Below are positions 8,645-16,904 of a stretch of 64,000 nucleotides of DNA, piece by piece. The stretch is from Erwinia typographi. Its GTDB lineage: Bacteria > Pseudomonadota > Gammaproteobacteria > Enterobacterales > Enterobacteriaceae. The stretch's first letter is position 1, and each line of letters opens with the position of its first letter. The notes beneath the pieces are model-generated. The model worked only from the letters and a program-made list of their open reading frames with translations. It searched no databases and was not told where the DNA came from. Made by a program: the position numbers and the translations under genes. The stretch covers positions 1 through 64,000 of the forward strand of contig NZ_JRUQ01000059.1 in NCBI RefSeq assembly GCF_000773975.1, written 5' to 3'.

Positions 8645-8663
8645 TGTACTTTTTATAAGTACA
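8645..8663. promoter_or_regulatory. Palindromic candidate operator in front of oqxA (possible OqxR site)
   Basis: TGTACTT-TTTAT-AAGTACA is a perfect 19-bp palindrome ending 65 bp before the oqxA start. Its size and position fit a repressor operator overlapping the promoter. OqxR, the Rrf2-family repressor encoded behind the pump, is the natural candidate, but no matching site is visible upstream of oqxR itself. Confidence 0.55.
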
Positions 8664-8727
8664 TTTTATGCGCTATGCCGTGCACCACTTTTCACGTCGT
8701 CAGCATCTGCTACAGGGATCATCAAAA

Positions 8728-9891
8728 ATGAAATCAATCACCTCTACGCGCACGCGCATCGCTGCGCTGTCGCTTCTCTCCGCCTTCTGGCTGGCGGGCT
8801 GTGACTCGAAAGGGGCCGAACAGAGCGCGCCGCCTGCCCCAGAGGTCAGTGTGTCCGAGGTCCAGCAGCAGACCGTCAGCCAGTGGGATAATTTTAACGG
8901 CCGCGTTGAAGCAGTGCAGAGCGTGCAGCTCCGCCCTCGCGTCACCGGCTATATCGATAAAGTGAACTACACCGAAGGCCAGGAAGTTAAAAAAGGCGAT
9001 GTGCTGTTCACTATCGATGACCGAACCTACCGGGCCGAGCTTGAACGCGCGCAGGCCGACCTCGCCAGCGCCCGCACTCAGGCGCAGTTGGCCCGCAGCG
9101 AATCAGGCAGAACTGAAAAGCTAATCGGCAGCCAGGCTATTTCCCGCGAAGTCTGGGAGCAGAGAAGATCGGCGTCAACCCAGGCTCAGGCCAACGTGCT
9201 GGCGGCGCAGGCCGCTGTTGATATGGCGCGCCTGAACCTCGATTTTACCCAGGTCACCGCGCCGATTGACGGTCGCGCCAGCCGGGCAATGATCACCTCA
9301 GGCAATCTGGTGACCGCGGGAGACAGCAGCAGCGTGCTGACCACGCTGGTTTCGCTGAATACGGTGTACGTCTATTTCGATGTGGATGAGGCGACCTTCC
9401 TGCGCTACCAGCGCATGAGTCGCGAAGGAGAAAGCGCGGCCACCGCGCACCACGCGCTGCCGGTTAAAATTGGCCTGGTCGGCGAACAGGGATACCCGCA
9501 CGAAGGCAAAGTCGATTTTACCGATAATCAGCTGACGTCCAGCACCGGCACCATCCGCATGCGCGCCCTGCTCGACAACAGCCAGCGCCTCTACACGCCG
9601 GGACTGTTTGCCCGCGTACAGCTTCCAGGGCGCGCCGACTTCACTGCCCTGCTGGTTAATGACAAAGCGGTGCTGACCGACCAGGACCGTAAATATGTCT
9701 GGGTGCTTGACGCGCAGAATAAGGCGCAGCGCCGCGACATTCAGCCCGGCGAGCTGGCCAACGGGCTGCGTATTGTGCAGCACGGCCTGCAGTCAGACGA
9801 CCGGGTGATCGTTGACGGCGTACAGAAAGTGTTTATGCCGGGGATGCCGGTCAATGCCAAAACGGTGCCAATGGCGCCAGCCTCTCTTTAA
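8728..9891 (+). CDS. oqxA: OqxA-like periplasmic adaptor of an RND multidrug pump
   Basis: A 387-residue lipoprotein adaptor that links the inner-membrane pump OqxB to an outer-membrane channel of the TolC type. The signal ends in the lipobox L-A-G-C (Cys about residue 26). The biotinyl-lipoyl part contains R-P-R-V-T-G-Y-I-D and G-Q-E-V-K-K-G-D-V-L-F-x-I-D, followed by the Ala/Gln-rich coiled coil (about 105-175) and T-A-P-I-D-G-R-A-S-R. The C-terminus F-M-P-G-M-P-V-N-A-K-T-V is near identical to Klebsiella OqxA as I recall it. I chose 8728 over the longer frame because it gives the lipoprotein signal directly. It is 20 bp upstream of oqxB. No outer-membrane channel gene is linked, so TolC is presumably shared. 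Confidence 0.93.
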   Translation: MKSITSTRTRIAALSLLSAFWLAGCDSKGAEQSAPPAPEVSVSEVQQQTVSQWDNFNGRVEAVQSVQLRPRVTGYIDKVNYTEGQEVKKGDVLFTIDDRTYRAELERAQADLASARTQAQLARSESGRTEKLIGSQAISREVWEQRRSASTQAQANVLAAQAAVDMARLNLDFTQVTAPIDGRASRAMITSGNLVTAGDSSSVLTTLVSLNTVYVYFDVDEATFLRYQRMSREGESAATAHHALPVKIGLVGEQGYPHEGKVDFTDNQLTSSTGTIRMRALLDNSQRLYTPGLFARVQLPGRADFTALLVNDKAVLTDQDRKYVWVLDAQNKAQRRDIQPGELANGLRIVQHGLQSDDRVIVDGVQKVFMPGMPVNAKTVPMAPASL

Positions 9892-9911
9892 TTCGAGCTG
9901 CGGGAACTGTT

Positions 9912-12900
9912 ATGGATTTTTCCAGATTTTTCATCGACCGACCGATATTTGCGGCCGTCCTGTCGATTTTGATCTTCGTCTCCGGGCTGATCGCTATTCC
10001 GCTGCTGCCGATCAGTGAATACCCGGACGTGGTGCCGCCAAGCGTGCAGGTTCGTGCTGAATATCCTGGCGCTAACCCGAAAGTGATTGCGGAAACCGTG
10101 GCAACGCCGCTGGAAGAAGCGATCAACGGCGTTGAAAACATGATGTACATGAAATCGATCGCCGGTTCGGACGGCGTGCTGGTCACCACGGTGACCTTCC
10201 GTCCGGGAACCGATCCTGACCAGGCGCAGGTACAGGTACAGAACCGCGTGGCGCAGGCCGAAGCGCGGCTGCCTGAGGATGTGCGGCGCCAGGGCGTAAC
10301 CACTCAGAAGCAGTCGCCGACCATGACTCTGGTGGTGCATCTGGATTCGCCTTCCGGCCGCTATGACTCGCTTTATCTGCGCAACTACGCGCAGCTGAAG
10401 GTGAAGGATGAGCTGGCGCGCCTGCCCGGCGTTGGCCAGGTGCAGATCTTTGGCGCCGGTGAATACGCCATGCGCATCTGGCTGGACCCAACCAAAGTTG
10501 CGGCCCGCGGTATGACCGCAGGCGACGTGGTGGCGGCGATCCAGGAACAGAACGTACAGGTTTCCGCCGGTCAGCTCGGCGCCGAGCCGATGCCCAATAA
10601 GAGTGATTTCCTGCTGTCAATCAATGCCCAGGGACGTCTGCAAAGTGAAGAAGAGTTCGGCAATATCATCCTGAAAAGCGGTGATGACGGACAGATTGTT
10701 CGCCTGCGCGACGTGGCGCGTATTGAGATGGGATCGGGCAGCTACGCGCTGCGCGCGCAGCTCAATAATAAGGATGCGGTCGGTATCGGTATCTTCCAGG
10801 CTCCCGGCGCTAACGCGATAGATCTCTCCAATGCGGTACGGGCGAAGATGGCCGAGCTGGCTACCCGCTTCCCGGATGGCGTGGAGTGGAAAGCGCCTTA
10901 TGACCCAACGATCTTCGTGCGTGACTCCATCAGTTCCGTGCTGCATACCCTGCTGGAAGCGGTTCTGCTTGTGGTACTGGTCGTTATTCTGTTCCTGCAA
11001 ACCTGGCGCGCCTCGATTATTCCTTTGCTGGCCGTGCCGGTGTCGGTGGTCGGTACCTTTACCGTGCTCTATCTGCTGGGCTTCTCGCTCAACACACTAA
11101 GCCTGTTTGGCCTGGTGCTGGCGATTGGCATCGTGGTGGATGACGCCATCGTGGTAGTGGAGAACGTCGAGCGAAATATCGAGGAAGGGCTGGAGCCGAG
11201 AGCCGCAGCCCATCAGGCGATGCGAGAAGTTTCCGGTCCGATTATCGCCATTGCGTTGGTGCTCTGCGCGGTGTTTGTGCCGATGGCGTTTCTGTCAGGG
11301 GTTACCGGGCAGTTCTATAAGCAGTTTGCGGTGACCATCGCGATTTCTACCGTGATCTCAGCCATCAACTCGCTGACGCTCTCTCCGGCGCTGGCCGCGA
11401 TGCTGTTGAAATCGCATCACGCGGCAAAAGATCGCCCGACGCGCATCATTGACCGGCTGTTTGGCTGGCTGTTCCGCCCGTTCAACCGCTTCTTTAACCG
11501 TAATTCCGAGCGTTATCAGGGCGGCGTTTCGCGCATCCTTAAGCGCAGAGGCGCGGTCTTTGGCGTTTACGTGCTGCTGCTGGTTGGCGCTGGCGTAATG
11601 TTTAAGGCCGTTCCGGCTGGTTTTATCCCGACACAGGACAAGCTGTACCTGATTGGTGGGGTGAAAATGCCGGAAGGCTCGTCGCTCGAACGTACCGATA
11701 AAGTAATCCGCCAGATGAGCGATATCGCCCTGCATACGGAAGGCGTTGCGGATGCGGTGGCTTTTCCTGGTCTCAACGCGCTGCAGTTCACTAACACGCC
11801 GAATACCGGTACGGTGTTCTTTGCGCTGAAGCCGCTTGACCAGCGTTCGCGCTCTGCGGCAGAGATCAATGCGGAGATCAACGCGAAGTTGGCGAAGATT
11901 CAGGAAGGGTTCACCTTCTCAATTATGCCGCCGCCAATCCTGGGGCTGGGCCAGGGCGCCGGTTATTCTCTCTATATTCAGGACCGTGCGGGGCTGGGCT
12001 ACGGCGCGCTACAGGAGGCGGCTAACGCCATGGCGGGCACTATCATGCAGACGCCGGGCCTGCACTTCCCTATCTCCACCTATCAGGCCAACGTGCCGCA
12101 GCTGGATGCGCAGGTAGATCGTGACAAGGCGAAGGCTCAGGGCGTGGCGTTGACCGATCTGTTCGGCACGCTGCAAACCTATCTCGGCTCTTCCTACATT
12201 AACGATTTCAACCGTTTTGGCCGTACGTGGAAGGTGTATGCTCAAGCCGATGGTCAGTTCCGTGACAGCATTGAGGATATCGCTAACCTGCGTACCCGCA
12301 ATGCCAGCGGCGAAATGGTTCCTATCGGCAGCATGGTACATATTGGCACCACCTACGGACCGGACCCGGTAATCCGTTATAACGGCTTTCCGGCGGCGGA
12401 TTTGATTGGCGATGCCGATCCGCGCGTGCTCTCTTCTGCCGAAGCGATGCAGGCGGTTCAGGGGATTGCGGATCAGATCCTGCCTAACGGCATGAATATC
12501 GAGTGGACCGATCTGAGCTATCAGCAGTCAACCCAGGGACATGCGGCGATCATCGTCTTCCCGGTTGCCGTCCTGCTGGCCTTCCTGGTGCTCGCGGCGC
12601 TTTATGAAAGCTGGACGCTGCCGCTGGCGGTGATCCTGATTGTGCCGATGACCATGCTCTCTGCGCTGTTTGGCGTCTGGCTGACCGGAGGCGATAACAA
12701 CGTCTTCGTACAGGTGGGACTGGTGGTGCTGATGGGACTGGCCTGTAAGAACGCCATTCTGATCGTTGAGTTTGCCCGCGAGCTGGAGATGCAGGGACGC
12801 ACTATCGTGCAGGCTGCGCTGGAAGCCTGTCGCCTGCGCTTGCGCCCTATTGTGATGACGTCCATCGCCTTTATCGCCGGGACGATCCCGCTGATGCTGG

Positions 12901-13073
12901 GTCATGGAGCGGGTGCTGAAGTGCGTACCGTTACCGGGATCACCGTGTTTGCCGGGATGCTGGGCGTTACGCTGTTTGGGCTGTTCCTGACGCCGGTGTT
13001 CTATGTCACCCTGCGCAAGCTGGTGAAGAAAGAACAACCCGCAGCGGAGAACAAGCCGGTGTTTGAAGGCTGA
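9912..13073 (+). CDS. oqxB: OqxB-like RND multidrug efflux pump
   Basis: A 1053-residue proton-driven RND transporter (HAE1 class; Klebsiella OqxB has about 1050). It starts M-D-F-S-R-F-F-I-D-R-P-I-F-A, then has G-L-I-A-I-P-L-L-P-I-S-E-Y-P. TM4 carries the proton-relay aspartates in G-I-V-V-D-D-A-I-V-V-V-E-N. The second half has G-L-V-V-L-M-G-L-A-C-K-N-A-I-L-I-V-E-F with the relay Lys. The porter and docking loops are full length. In other enterobacteria the pump exports quinolones, chloramphenicol, olaquindox and similar compounds. It forms an operon with oqxA and is followed by a strong terminator. The frame is intact. Confidence 0.96.
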   Translation: MDFSRFFIDRPIFAAVLSILIFVSGLIAIPLLPISEYPDVVPPSVQVRAEYPGANPKVIAETVATPLEEAINGVENMMYMKSIAGSDGVLVTTVTFRPGTDPDQAQVQVQNRVAQAEARLPEDVRRQGVTTQKQSPTMTLVVHLDSPSGRYDSLYLRNYAQLKVKDELARLPGVGQVQIFGAGEYAMRIWLDPTKVAARGMTAGDVVAAIQEQNVQVSAGQLGAEPMPNKSDFLLSINAQGRLQSEEEFGNIILKSGDDGQIVRLRDVARIEMGSGSYALRAQLNNKDAVGIGIFQAPGANAIDLSNAVRAKMAELATRFPDGVEWKAPYDPTIFVRDSISSVLHTLLEAVLLVVLVVILFLQTWRASIIPLLAVPVSVVGTFTVLYLLGFSLNTLSLFGLVLAIGIVVDDAIVVVENVERNIEEGLEPRAAAHQAMREVSGPIIAIALVLCAVFVPMAFLSGVTGQFYKQFAVTIAISTVISAINSLTLSPALAAMLLKSHHAAKDRPTRIIDRLFGWLFRPFNRFFNRNSERYQGGVSRILKRRGAVFGVYVLLLVGAGVMFKAVPAGFIPTQDKLYLIGGVKMPEGSSLERTDKVIRQMSDIALHTEGVADAVAFPGLNALQFTNTPNTGTVFFALKPLDQRSRSAAEINAEINAKLAKIQEGFTFSIMPPPILGLGQGAGYSLYIQDRAGLGYGALQEAANAMAGTIMQTPGLHFPISTYQANVPQLDAQVDRDKAKAQGVALTDLFGTLQTYLGSSYINDFNRFGRTWKVYAQADGQFRDSIEDIANLRTRNASGEMVPIGSMVHIGTTYGPDPVIRYNGFPAADLIGDADPRVLSSAEAMQAVQGIADQILPNGMNIEWTDLSYQQSTQGHAAIIVFPVAVLLAFLVLAALYESWTLPLAVILIVPMTMLSALFGVWLTGGDNNVFVQVGLVVLMGLACKNAILIVEFARELEMQGRTIVQAALEACRLRLRPIVMTSIAFIAGTIPLMLGHGAGAEVRTVTGITVFAGMLGVTLFGLFLTPVFYVTLRKLVKKEQPAAENKPVFEG

Positions 13074-13086
13074 TAAGCAAAACACA

Positions 13087-13111
13087 GGGGACGATGCCGT
13101 CGTCCCCTTTT
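13087..13111 (+). terminator. Intrinsic terminator of oqxAB
   Basis: GGGGACGA-TGCCG-TCGTCCCC followed by TTTT, 13 bases after the oqxB stop. Confidence 0.88.
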
Positions 13112-13149
13112 CACCCGATAATCTCCGTGATCGCCAGACCAGAAAGTCA

Positions 13150-13185
13150 AAAAGGCCGGACATTTTTCAATGTCCGGCCTTTTCT
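13150..13185. terminator. Bidirectional terminator between oqxB and oqxR
   Basis: GGCCGGACAT-TTTTCA-ATGTCCGGCC, flanked by A-rich sequence on the left and TTTTC on the right, can terminate transcription from both sides. It serves mainly oqxR, which ends at 13202 on the minus strand. Confidence 0.85.
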
Positions 13186-13201
13186 TTTGCCAAAGAAGCG
13201 A

Positions 13202-13684
13202 TTACGACTCGGCTTCTTCGCGGGCTTTTTGCTCTTCGCGGCTGGCCGCCGGATTAGAGCGGGCGCGCTCGTAGATCTCGGTTAACGCATCGGCAACCGT
13301 GCGTTTAGCCAGCACGTCCAGCGAAGCCTGTTCGGCCTCCCGCGCCAGTTCCTTAAAGAACCAGCAGGTATTAGCGCTGACCAGGCAGCGGGCGGGAACC
13401 TCAGGGCGACAAGCCATCAGCGGCTTATCTTCCAGCACGGAAACATAGATATCACAAAGCGTTATCTCTTCTGCCGGTCTGCCCAGACGGATAGTACCGG
13501 TACGGCCCAGCGTCGAAACAATGATGCCATCGCGGGTTAGCGGTACCATCATCTTGCGCACGAAGCTGGGATTGGCCTCAAGGCCCATTGCCAGAATTTT
13601 GCTGGTGCTGCGTTTACCTTCCCGTTCCGCCTGGGCCACGCAGAGCACCATTTGTAAGGCTGTAGGAAAACGAATATCAAGCAT
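13202..13684 (-). CDS. oqxR: OqxR, Rrf2-family repressor
   Basis: A 160-residue Rrf2-family winged-helix regulator. The start L-D-I-R-F-P-T-A-L-Q-M-V-L, then N-P-S-F-V-R-K-M-M-V-P-L-T-R-D-G-I-I-V-S, and later R-P-E-V-P-A-R-C-x-V-S-A-N-T-C-W match Klebsiella OqxR closely. Three Cys (92, 100, 107) have the Rrf2 spacing that in relatives such as IscR and NsrR binds an Fe-S cluster, so redox or drug sensing is possible. It is convergent with oqxAB. In Klebsiella, loss of OqxR derepresses the pump; here the reading frame is complete, suggesting normal repression. The acidic, Lys/Glu-rich C-terminal tail is poorly conserved. Confidence 0.9.
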   Translation of the reverse strand: MLDIRFPTALQMVLCVAQAEREGKRSTSKILAMGLEANPSFVRKMMVPLTRDGIIVSTLGRTGTIRLGRPAEEITLCDIYVSVLEDKPLMACRPEVPARCLVSANTCWFFKELAREAEQASLDVLAKRTVADALTEIYERARSNPAASREEQKAREEAES

Positions 13685-13894
13685 GTTCAGATCCTTGCTT
13701 TTAGCTGTGCATCACCATTTTTGCGGTGGTCTTAAAAAGCATTTAAAATCAGTCAACTATTAAAAACAATCTGAGATTAATATAACAAATACTGTTGCAC
13801 TTTAGAAGGACCCGCTTAAGCGATTACTGCTATTCCCCTTATCGACCTGATTAATATAAGGTTATGACCCGTACCGGCCGCCAGTCTGCCAGGA

Positions 13895-14770
13895 TTATCC
13901 GCACGACTTATCGCTCAGATAACGATAAACAACGGATAAATCCTGCTCGCCATAGCCTGCATCAACGGCCTGCTGCCAGACGCCGGAGATCAGTTTCAGA
14001 CCAGGCAGCTCGCTACGCCTGGCGGCGGCCAACGCCAGGTTGACGTCTTTTACGGCCCAGGTCAGATGCATCTGCGGCTCATAGGTCCCCTCTTTGATCA
14101 TCTCCAGCTTGCCCTTGACGTAAGGCACCGCCAGCGGACCGCCGTCCAGCACCGACCAGAGATCTTCTGGCGTGAAGCCAAACTCTTTCGCCATCTGCGT
14201 GCTCTCAGACAGCCCCTGCACCATTGAAATCAGCCAGGCGTTAACGACCAGCTTCATTTTTGAAGCTGCGCCCGCTTCACCAAGCCATTTAGTACCTTTG
14301 GCAATGGCGGCAAAGACCGGTTCGACAGCGGCAGAACGCTGACGATCGCCGCTGGCGAGCACCACTATCTGCGCATTCTCTGCCGGAGTTTTAGTGCCGG
14401 AGACAGGGGCATCAAGGAAGACAACATCCGGCCGCTGCTGCCGGAAGGTGGCAATCAGCTTTTCCGTCGCCTCGACGCCAATCGTGCCCATTTGCACCAC
14501 GATCGCGCCCTGTTTCAGCGTTGCCTGAACCTCGGCCAGGACCGTTTCAGTCGTTTTTGCATCGGCCAGCATGGCAATCACCACGTCGGCCTGGTGAACG
14601 GCCTCCTGCGGGCTGTCGGTAAGCTTTAATCCGCTGCTGAGCAGATCTTCCCCGCGCGCTTTGGTGCGGTTCCAGCCGAAAGTTAAGAAGCCTTTTTTTA
14701 CTAAATTAGCGGCGAAGGCATGGCCCATCGCGCCTAATCCCAATACGGCAACAGAGGGACGTTGAGTCAT
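13895..14770 (-). CDS. NAD(P)-dependent 3-hydroxyisobutyrate dehydrogenase-family oxidoreductase
   Basis: A 291-residue beta-hydroxyacid dehydrogenase-family protein. The Rossmann motif G-L-G-A-M-G (residues 10-15) is followed by W-N-R-T-K-A-R (Arg/Thr after the second strand favours NADP). The substrate motif D-A-P-V-S-G-T-K-T-P and the catalytic Lys in S-K-M-K-L-V-V-N-A-W are present. The usual N-xx-x-K motif lies at the end of the second domain (A-V-K-D-V-N-L-A). The start at 14770 has AAAAGGAG nine bases upstream, better than the longer frame. Substrate unknown. It sits next to the GntR-controlled catabolic cluster, but no copy of the shared operator precedes it, so membership is doubtful. 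Confidence 0.85.
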   Translation of the reverse strand: MTQRPSVAVLGLGAMGHAFAANLVKKGFLTFGWNRTKARGEDLLSSGLKLTDSPQEAVHQADVVIAMLADAKTTETVLAEVQATLKQGAIVVQMGTIGVEATEKLIATFRQQRPDVVFLDAPVSGTKTPAENAQIVVLASGDRQRSAAVEPVFAAIAKGTKWLGEAGAASKMKLVVNAWLISMVQGLSESTQMAKEFGFTPEDLWSVLDGGPLAVPYVKGKLEMIKEGTYEPQMHLTWAVKDVNLALAAARRSELPGLKLISGVWQQAVDAGYGEQDLSVVYRYLSDKSCG

Positions 14771-14943
14771 CTGAAGATCTCCTTTTGATAAAAAAATGGC
14801 GGCGCCAGCGGACCGTGCCCTCTTTACTTCCATTGAGGGGGGGCTCACTGAGGCAACAAATCACGCTAACAGCTTACTAAAAATATGCTATCGGAAATTG
14901 TAAATGACTGAGACTAAATGGCTGAAAGGTTGAGGCATAACCA

Positions 14944-14964
14944 CGAGCGGGACGGGCCCGCTCG
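14944..14964 (-). terminator. GC-rich hairpin after the SDR gene
   Basis: CGAGCGGG-ACGGG-CCCGCTCG, an 8-bp perfect stem 17 bp beyond the SDR stop. It is not followed by a U-run on either strand, so it is at best a Rho-assisted terminator. Confidence 0.4.
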
Positions 14965-14981
14965 CGGGATGCTCGCCACCT

Positions 14982-15767
14982 TTAGAGGGAAGAGATTAAC
15001 CCACCGTCAACCCGGATAACCGAGCCGGTGATATAGCTGGCGGGTTGACCGGCCAGAAAGGCCGCCGTGGCGCCAAACTCTTCCGGGGCGCCATAACGAC
15101 CTGCCGGGATAGTTTTGCGGCTATTTTCTGCTACCTGTTCCGCCGTGATGTTTTCCCGTCCTGCTTTAATTTCATCAAGCTGGCTGACGCGGGCCGTGGC
15201 AATGCGGCCTGGCACCATAACGTTCACGGTGACGCCGTCGGCGGCGACTTCGTTGGCGAGGGTTTTTGACCAGCCCAGCAGACTCATGCGTAACGCATTG
15301 GATAACGCCAGATTAGGGATGGGAGCGACCACCCCGGAAGAGGTCGTGGTGATGATGCGGCCCCAGCCCTGCTGGCGCATTGCGGGCAGCACGCAATCGG
15401 TAAGTTGGATCAGCGAGGCGACCATCAGCGTAAATTGCTGCTGCCACAAGGCGGCGTCGGTGCCCTGAGCCTTTGCTGGCGGCGGCCCGCCAGAATTATT
15501 AACCAGAATATCGACGTCTCCCCAGTGCTGGCGGATCTCGCTCAGTATCCCCTCGAAGTGCTGCGGCGCAGCAAGATCCAGCTGCCACGCTCTGGCACTG
15601 CCGCCTTGCCCGACGATGGCCGATACGGTTTCCGCCAGCTTCTCGGGATTACGACCGCAGACGGCTACCCGCACGCCTTCTTGTGCCAGCGACTGGGCGA
15701 TTGCCCGCCCTAGCCCGCTTCCTGCCCCACATACCAGCGCGACGCGCTGCTCTATTTGCAAGTCCAT
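14982..15767 (-). CDS. Short-chain dehydrogenase/reductase with non-canonical active site
   Basis: A 261-residue SDR. The cofactor motif G-A-G-S-G-L-G (about residues 14-20), C-G-R-N-P-E-K-L (NADP-type Arg) and N-N-S-G-G are normal, and the C-terminus S-V-I-R-V-D-G-G-L is typical. The catalytic Y-x-x-x-K is not: in the matching position the protein has N-L-A-L-S-N-A-L-R, with Leu/Ala instead of Tyr and Asn instead of Lys, and a slightly shorter distance from the Ser. Such SDRs exist as a subfamily of uncertain chemistry. The start at 15767 has AGGAGG. A copy of the 27-bp cluster operator lies 13 bp upstream, so it belongs to the GntR regulon. Confidence 0.85.
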   Translation of the reverse strand: MDLQIEQRVALVCGAGSGLGRAIAQSLAQEGVRVAVCGRNPEKLAETVSAIVGQGGSARAWQLDLAAPQHFEGILSEIRQHWGDVDILVNNSGGPPPAKAQGTDAALWQQQFTLMVASLIQLTDCVLPAMRQQGWGRIITTTSSGVVAPIPNLALSNALRMSLLGWSKTLANEVAADGVTVNVMVPGRIATARVSQLDEIKAGRENITAEQVAENSRKTIPAGRYGAPEEFGATAAFLAGQPASYITGSVIRVDGGLISSL

Positions 15768-15779
15768 AGGTCCTCCTGA

Positions 15780-15806
15780 TTGTATTTTCAGGATCGTAAT
15801 GTGCAA
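15780..15806. promoter_or_regulatory. Cluster operator copy 1 (in front of the SDR gene)
   Basis: TTGTAT-N15-GTGCAA, one of four 27-bp sites with identical spacing found only upstream of genes in the 15-25 kb cluster. It lies between the SDR start and the 3' end of the GntR gene. Confidence 0.65.
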
Positions 15807-15818
15807 AATTGATGCCGG

Positions 15819-16715
15819 TTATGCGGGGCCCGTTTTATTATTTACCTGGTCATAGGCTGACTGGAGATGTTTTTTCATCAGTTCAGCAGCCTGTTCCGCT
15901 TTGTTATCGCGCAGCGCATCGAGGATCGCCACATGCTCCTCGCACCAGGCTTTCACCCGGCGCTTATTGTGATAGCTGCCAAACTCCAGCAAACGCCGCA
16001 GGCGGTTCTGCTGTTGAATGGCCTGTAGAACAAACAGGTTACCGCTGGCTTCCGCCAGCAGTTCGTGAAAAGAGGCATCGGTTTCGAAGATTTCTCGGGC
16101 TGGCACCTGAGTAATATCTGGGTGGGTAATTAAGCGCAAATGCTGCGCCCGCAGTCGCTTCAGCAGGCGACGCTCAACGCGCAGTTGCGGCGTCAGCAGC
16201 GCGGCGGGCTCAATCATCAGGCGAAAACCGTAGCTGTCGCGCAGCGCCACATCCGAGTTGAGCGTTTGCTGAAAGCGCCAGCCGTGTCCGGCATTACGCG
16301 CGATCAGCCCATCCTCGGACAGCTTGACCAGCGTGCGGGTCAGCACGCCGCGGTCCACCTCGTAGCGCTGGCCGATACTGGTCTGGGTGAAAGACTCAGG
16401 CAGCTTGCCCGCAATGCGGTCCCGTACCAAAACTTCATACAGCGTCTGGTCAGCGCTGCTGGGTTGTTCAATCGCCAGCTGAGACAGCGCCTCCGCGCTT
16501 TTCAGTAAAAAAAAGCCCTGATTAGGCCGGGCTTCCACCGCGCCCAGTCGGGTTAACTCTTTGAGTCCGGCACGCACCGGCGTGCGCGAAACGCCCAGCG
16601 CATCGGCCAGATGTTGTTCACGTAAATGATGACCTGGATCGAATCTTGCTTCATAGATCAGGTCAAGGATTTGCCGGGCTAACCGGAGACTGCTCGCTGT
16701 AGAGTCAGGCTGCAT
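15819..16715 (-). CDS. GntR/FadR-family regulator with two winged-helix domains
   Basis: A 298-residue regulator. Residues about 10-70 form a GntR winged helix (L-R-E-Q-H-L-A-D-A-L-G-V-S-R-T-P-V-R). Residues about 90-150 form a second, degenerate one (T-S-I-G-Q-R-Y-E-V-D-R-G-V-L-T-R-T-L-V-K-L). The rest is an FCD-type all-helical effector domain (F-H-E-L-L-A-E-A-S-G-N near 225, then a C-terminal H-x-x-I-L-D-A-L-R). FCD domains bind small carboxylates, often with a metal. The start at 16715 is preceded by AGGAAAC; the longer frame runs through the promoter. The gene is divergent from the ABC operon, and a 27-bp operator lies in front of each unit, so autoregulation and control of the whole cluster are likely. 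Confidence 0.88.
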   Translation of the reverse strand: MQPDSTASSLRLARQILDLIYEARFDPGHHLREQHLADALGVSRTPVRAGLKELTRLGAVEARPNQGFFLLKSAEALSQLAIEQPSSADQTLYEVLVRDRIAGKLPESFTQTSIGQRYEVDRGVLTRTLVKLSEDGLIARNAGHGWRFQQTLNSDVALRDSYGFRLMIEPAALLTPQLRVERRLLKRLRAQHLRLITHPDITQVPAREIFETDASFHELLAEASGNLFVLQAIQQQNRLRRLLEFGSYHNKRRVKAWCEEHVAILDALRDNKAEQAAELMKKHLQSAYDQVNNKTGPA

Positions 16716-16732
16716 GGGAAGAGTTTCCTGAA

Positions 16733-16759
16733 ATGCATTATTGTGGTCTGAATATACAA
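16733..16759. promoter_or_regulatory. Cluster operator copy 2 (in front of the GntR gene)
   Basis: On the minus strand TTGTAT-N15-ATGCAT, 17 bp upstream of the regulator start. Same half-site spacing as the other three copies. Confidence 0.65.
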
Positions 16760-16852
16760 TAAAATGGACGTCAGGTTGCAGTGAAATAATGCAAGGCCTG
16801 CACATTAATCGGGCATTGCGCACCAAAAAGAGGCATTTTTTGACGATCTGAA

Positions 16853-16879
16853 TTGTATTTGTTGAATCATAAAATCCAA
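16853..16879. promoter_or_regulatory. Cluster operator copy 3 (in front of the ABC transporter operon)
   Basis: TTGTAT-N15-ATCCAA ends 25 bp before the start of the binding-protein gene. It is the closest relative of copy 4: the inner segment TTG/AGTTGAAYCAT is also shared. Confidence 0.7.
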
Positions 16880-16904
16880 TTGTAATCTTCACCAGGAGAC
16901 GAGT

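Noticed and set aside
9298-12865. Long minus-strand ORFs opposite oqxA and oqxB
   Set aside because: Antisense shadows caused by high GC codon bias in the efflux genes; composition is low-complexity and unlike protein.
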